Of a stretch of DNA of 64,000 nucleotides, positions 61,517-64,000 are shown one piece after another (position 1 is the first letter of the stretch; every line of letters starts with the position of its first letter). The DNA comes from Weimeria sp002480925 (lineage in GTDB: Bacteria; Bacillota; Clostridia; Lachnospirales; Lachnospiraceae): NCBI RefSeq assembly GCF_052064335.1, contig NZ_JBQHVU010000012.1, forward strand, positions 20,200-84,199, in the 5' to 3' direction. The notes beneath the pieces are model-generated. The model saw nothing but the letters and a program-made list of their open reading frames with translations. It had not been told where the DNA came from and did not search any database. Position numbers and translations under genes: made by a program.

Positions 61517-63035
61517 CACTTCTCATCCTTTCAAAAATGTAAGCCTTCAATAAAGATTGAGCTTCCTTTCCCAGTTCATTATCAAACTCTTCAAGCGCTT
61601 CTTCGTAATCATCTGTTTTGTACGACTCATCTTGTAGCATTTTGTGAAATCCCGAATTTAGAACCTCAAAGCCAAATATCTCTTCCGTCAGTTCTCCAAG
61701 ATTTTCACCAAACGTTTGAATAGAAGGCCTTTCGGCTACAAATTCTGTATTTACCCTTCTTATCATCCATACGCATTTTTGAGGAATTTCCTGAACTATA
61801 ACTGGAGAATGAGTAGCTATTATCCCTACTCCATTTCTATAAATCAGTAACTTTGATAAAGCACGTATAAAAGCTGATACAAGTGGTGGATGCAGATGTT
61901 CCTCGGGCTCATCAAGTATTACAAGAGTCTTCTCTTCCACGAGTTCAACTAACTTTGTCAATGTCAAAAGAATTACTTTGTGTCCTGAGCTGAGCCGCTT
62001 ATATTGTTCCGTTATCCTTTTGCTAAAGACTTTTTCTCTCTCTTCATTGTTAGCACCAGATATCTTACTATCTGCCTCTATCCATGCCTTTATATTTAGC
62101 TCTGCAAAGGTCATATCAGAACTCAAAATATCAATTATCTCATTCCATATTTTCTTTTTATAGCTATTTGAAACCTTATATAAACTATCTACAAATTCAC
62201 TAGCCAAGTGTTCCTGATCCTTGACATATTTTTCCCCATTCTCTTTTTGACCAATAAGTCCCACAAATGCATAAGGTATTTTCCTTCTATCTGAAGGTAG
62301 ATCTGTATCAAAAATGGGAATATCAAATGCCGAATACGAAACAAACACCACGTTAGAAAAACGCATTCTATCAAAACCGCCGAAATCTTCTGTGTACTCT
62401 TTTGCATAAACGGCATGTAGCATCTTTTTCAATAATGTTGTTTTACCTACACCATTTTTGCCAATAATAGCATGTATATTGGTAGGTGGTTTACTGTCCG
62501 GTATGACAACAAAGTCGATTGATTTATCCTCTCCTCCATATGAAACCGGAAAACTATATTCAAATGAATATCTTGTTAATCGAGCCCCGCCATGAGCAAT
62601 TCTTTTTAATTGCCCTAGAATCATTGTCTCTGTAATATCTCTTTTCAGAGAAATCCGTGTAACGTTATAATTCTTAACAGCCTCATAAATATCTGTATTA
62701 AAAGCAATGTCATTTAACGCTTTTAATACTCGTTCTCTAATATCTGGTTTTAAGTTATCTTTTAATTCAAGATAATAATCCTCTGACGCACCTAATGAAT
62801 AAAAGTCCTCACTTAATTTTGAGAATTGAGCTGGCAACGATGCTCGTCGCTCTGTCTGGCCTTTTTCTGCTATTTTTACATAACCTATTCTGGTCTGTTT
62901 ACCATCTTCATCAACATAATGCGCTATATATTGGGTCGAATACTGAAACCAGTCATCCCATCCATCATTTAATAAATAAAACGTGTTTTCGCGAAGTCCC
63001 ACCTTGTCGTCTACAATGAAAATTAACTCGTTCAT
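61509..63035 (-). CDS. AAA/ABC-type ATPase, PtuA-like
   Basis: A 508-residue ATPase. An N-terminal region of about 180 residues with no recognised domain precedes Walker A IGKNGVGKTT (191-200). The signature-like LSSGHKVILLTL, Walker B TLVILDEPEEHLHPP and switch ATHSP follow. This is the OLD/RecF-like ATPase type found in Septu, Gabija and related defence systems. The HNH partner immediately downstream points to Septu. It begins four bases after the Lon-like gene. Confidence 0.82.
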   Translation of the reverse strand: MNELIFIVDDKVGLRENTFYLLNDGWDDWFQYSTQYIAHYVDEDGKQTRIGYVKIAEKGQTERRASLPAQFSKLSEDFYSLGASEDYYLELKDNLKPDIRERVLKALNDIAFNTDIYEAVKNYNVTRISLKRDITETMILGQLKRIAHGGARLTRYSFEYSFPVSYGGEDKSIDFVVIPDSKPPTNIHAIIGKNGVGKTTLLKKMLHAVYAKEYTEDFGGFDRMRFSNVVFVSYSAFDIPIFDTDLPSDRRKIPYAFVGLIGQKENGEKYVKDQEHLASEFVDSLYKVSNSYKKKIWNEIIDILSSDMTFAELNIKAWIEADSKISGANNEEREKVFSKRITEQYKRLSSGHKVILLTLTKLVELVEEKTLVILDEPEEHLHPPLVSAFIRALSKLLIYRNGVGIIATHSPVIVQEIPQKCVWMIRRVNTEFVAERPSIQTFGENLGELTEEIFGFEVLNSGFHKMLQDESYKTDDYEEALEEFDNELGKEAQSLLKAYIFERMRSDD

Positions 63036-63038
63036 TTA

Positions 63039-63902
63039 TTATTCAACCCCTAACGTTTTAAACACAGCATCTTCTGCGCTCTGATAGAACACCAAACTAA
63101 AGCTACTCATAAGCTCAGCCGGTACTGTTCCCAAATCAACAGCTGATGTCTGTGGTAATAATACTTTTTTTGCACCACTATCAAGGCATACTTGCAATGT
63201 ACTTGCCAAGTTATCTCCCTTCATGATGGTTCCACCTATACTGAAATCTCCAATAACAACCATTGAGCTCTGAACCGGTCTTCCGAGTCCGATAGAACAC
63301 AACGCAATAAGCGTAGGAAGAGCCAATTTATGAGTCATACCTATGCCCTGAAGATCCTGATAATTAATTACAAAATCCTTATTGAGCACACCAAGAGAAC
63401 CGCTAATTCTATTTCCATTTGCCTTAAGGAAATTGAATGCAGTATCTACAGCCTCTTTGCATTCTCTATCAGTACCGAGGCCTGTACGATCAAACTTGCC
63501 ATTACCTGGAAGCATCTGAGATTCAAGTCTAAATACACCTATCATGTCTGATTTACCATGCGATACAGTATAGACTTGACCTGGATTGCACATTCTCTCT
63601 GGAATAAGCTTTCCACCGCCCTGCTCTGGTACTGATACGTAGTGTTCAGACATATCATCCATATCTATGTATGAGAAATTAACATCATAGAATTCCATGC
63701 CACCTAGCTTCTTAAGCTGCTCTTTGACACGTCTTCTCATTTCCAATGCAATCTCTAATACTTCTGTCACATCTTCTTTCGTAAAGTTTCCATCTGGATA
63801 CAAAAGCTTCAAATATCCATCTACCATTCTACGAACTGCAATGGTATCACGCTGGTTAAGATTCTTTCCAAGTCTAAAGTATTTATCTATGTCATACGCC
63901 AA
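63039..63902 (-). CDS. Lon-like C-terminal domain of BrxL as a separate gene
   Basis: A 287-residue protein matching only the C-terminal part of BREX BrxL: RLGKNLNQRDTIAVRRMVDG, KEQLKKLGGMEFYDVNFSYI, VSVPEQGGGKLIPE, then the Lon-like domain with VVIGDFSIGGTIMKGDNLA and GAKKVLLP. The AAA+ half is absent; an in-frame TAG lies about 50 bases upstream. The TTG start has GGAGGG eight bases before it, so it is expressed as is. The Lon nucleophile region reads GMTH, so protease activity is uncertain. It heads the putative defence operon. Confidence 0.8.
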   Translation of the reverse strand: MAYDIDKYFRLGKNLNQRDTIAVRRMVDGYLKLLYPDGNFTKEDVTEVLEIALEMRRRVKEQLKKLGGMEFYDVNFSYIDMDDMSEHYVSVPEQGGGKLIPERMCNPGQVYTVSHGKSDMIGVFRLESQMLPGNGKFDRTGLGTDRECKEAVDTAFNFLKANGNRISGSLGVLNKDFVINYQDLQGIGMTHKLALPTLIALCSIGLGRPVQSSMVVIGDFSIGGTIMKGDNLASTLQVCLDSGAKKVLLPQTSAVDLGTVPAELMSSFSLVFYQSAEDAVFKTLGVE

Positions 63903-63971
63903 ATTAAAATTCCCTCCGGCGTCACAAAAACTGCATTTTATTATCTGAGTTAACTAAATATTCCTACCAGA

Positions 63972-64000
63972 GCGTGTTGCATTTTGCGGCACGCTTTTTT
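63972..64000 (+). terminator. Hairpin terminator at the window edge
   Basis: GCGTGTTGC and GCGGCACGC pair (9 bp, two G-U) around ATTTT, followed by six T to the last base. On the plus strand it is a normal intrinsic terminator, but no plus-strand gene ending here is visible in the window. Confidence 0.65.

Overview
The window looks like a Lachnospiraceae-type Clostridia chromosome. The signs are moderate GC, AAGGAGG-type ribosome binding sites with frequent TTG starts, a YesM/YesN two-component pair, a glucose/galactose Mgl transporter, a two-gene YhaO/YhaN pair, and the Firmicutes order rlbA-divIC-tilS-hpt-ftsH. The sporulation genes yabP and yabQ, which lie between rlbA and divIC in spore formers, are absent here.

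Layout. Positions 1-2.1 kb hold an acyl-CoA thioesterase (cut by the window edge), an aminotransferase and a CsoR-family repressor. The repressor faces thioredoxin across a short region with two promoters and a palindromic operator. Positions 2.6-11.4 kb are one leftward operon: response regulator, histidine kinase, two membrane-anchored sugar-binding proteins, a spore-photoproduct-lyase-like radical SAM protein, glycerol kinase and a membrane-anchored short-chain dehydrogenase. Positions 11.5-16.1 kb carry mglBAC. Its binding protein is circularly permuted and its permease has a coiled-coil extension. Positions 16.3-21 kb hold a secreted glucosaminidase, an OGG1-type glycosylase, tRNA-Val, a possible structured RNA and an LTA-synthase-like sulfatase. 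Positions 21-35.1 kb are a long leftward cluster from rlbA through ftsH to a GH13 enzyme, a ribosomal-protection-type GTPase fused to a YacP-like nuclease domain, YhaO, YhaN and an Mbeg1-like hydrolase. Positions 35.1-35.75 kb are a non-coding repeat field made of heptanucleotide arrays. Then follow a chemoreceptor, a TraX-family protein, HU, a phosphosugar mutase, a CCA-adding enzyme fused in frame to a PEGA lipoprotein, ProRS and an amidase. Positions 45.8-52.7 kb are signalling genes: a BMP-type binding protein, a giant propeller/HD-GYP protein, and a GHKL/LytTR pair.

From about 52.84 kb to the right edge the DNA is visibly AT-richer and accessory. It has an IS3 remnant and an S66 peptidase gene split by an IS110-family element with a structured non-coding end. 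It also has an IS200/IS605 element (tnpA, tnpB, candidate omega-RNA) that cuts a Phd-like antitoxin gene, a type I toxin-antitoxin locus, and a 17-bp direct repeat at both ends of this block. Beyond it lies a putative defence operon: an isolated BrxL C-terminal (Lon-like) domain, a PtuA-like ATPase, a PtuB-like HNH nuclease, a nucleoside-deoxyribosyltransferase-like protein, a small membrane protein and a gene broken by a stop codon.

The strongest candidates for new biology are the circularly permuted galactose-binding protein, the Lon-like/Septu-like operon, the CCA-PEGA fusion, the GTPase-NYN fusion, the compact type I toxin-antitoxin locus and the heptad repeat field. All functional calls come from reading the sequence and from remembered families; no search was run.
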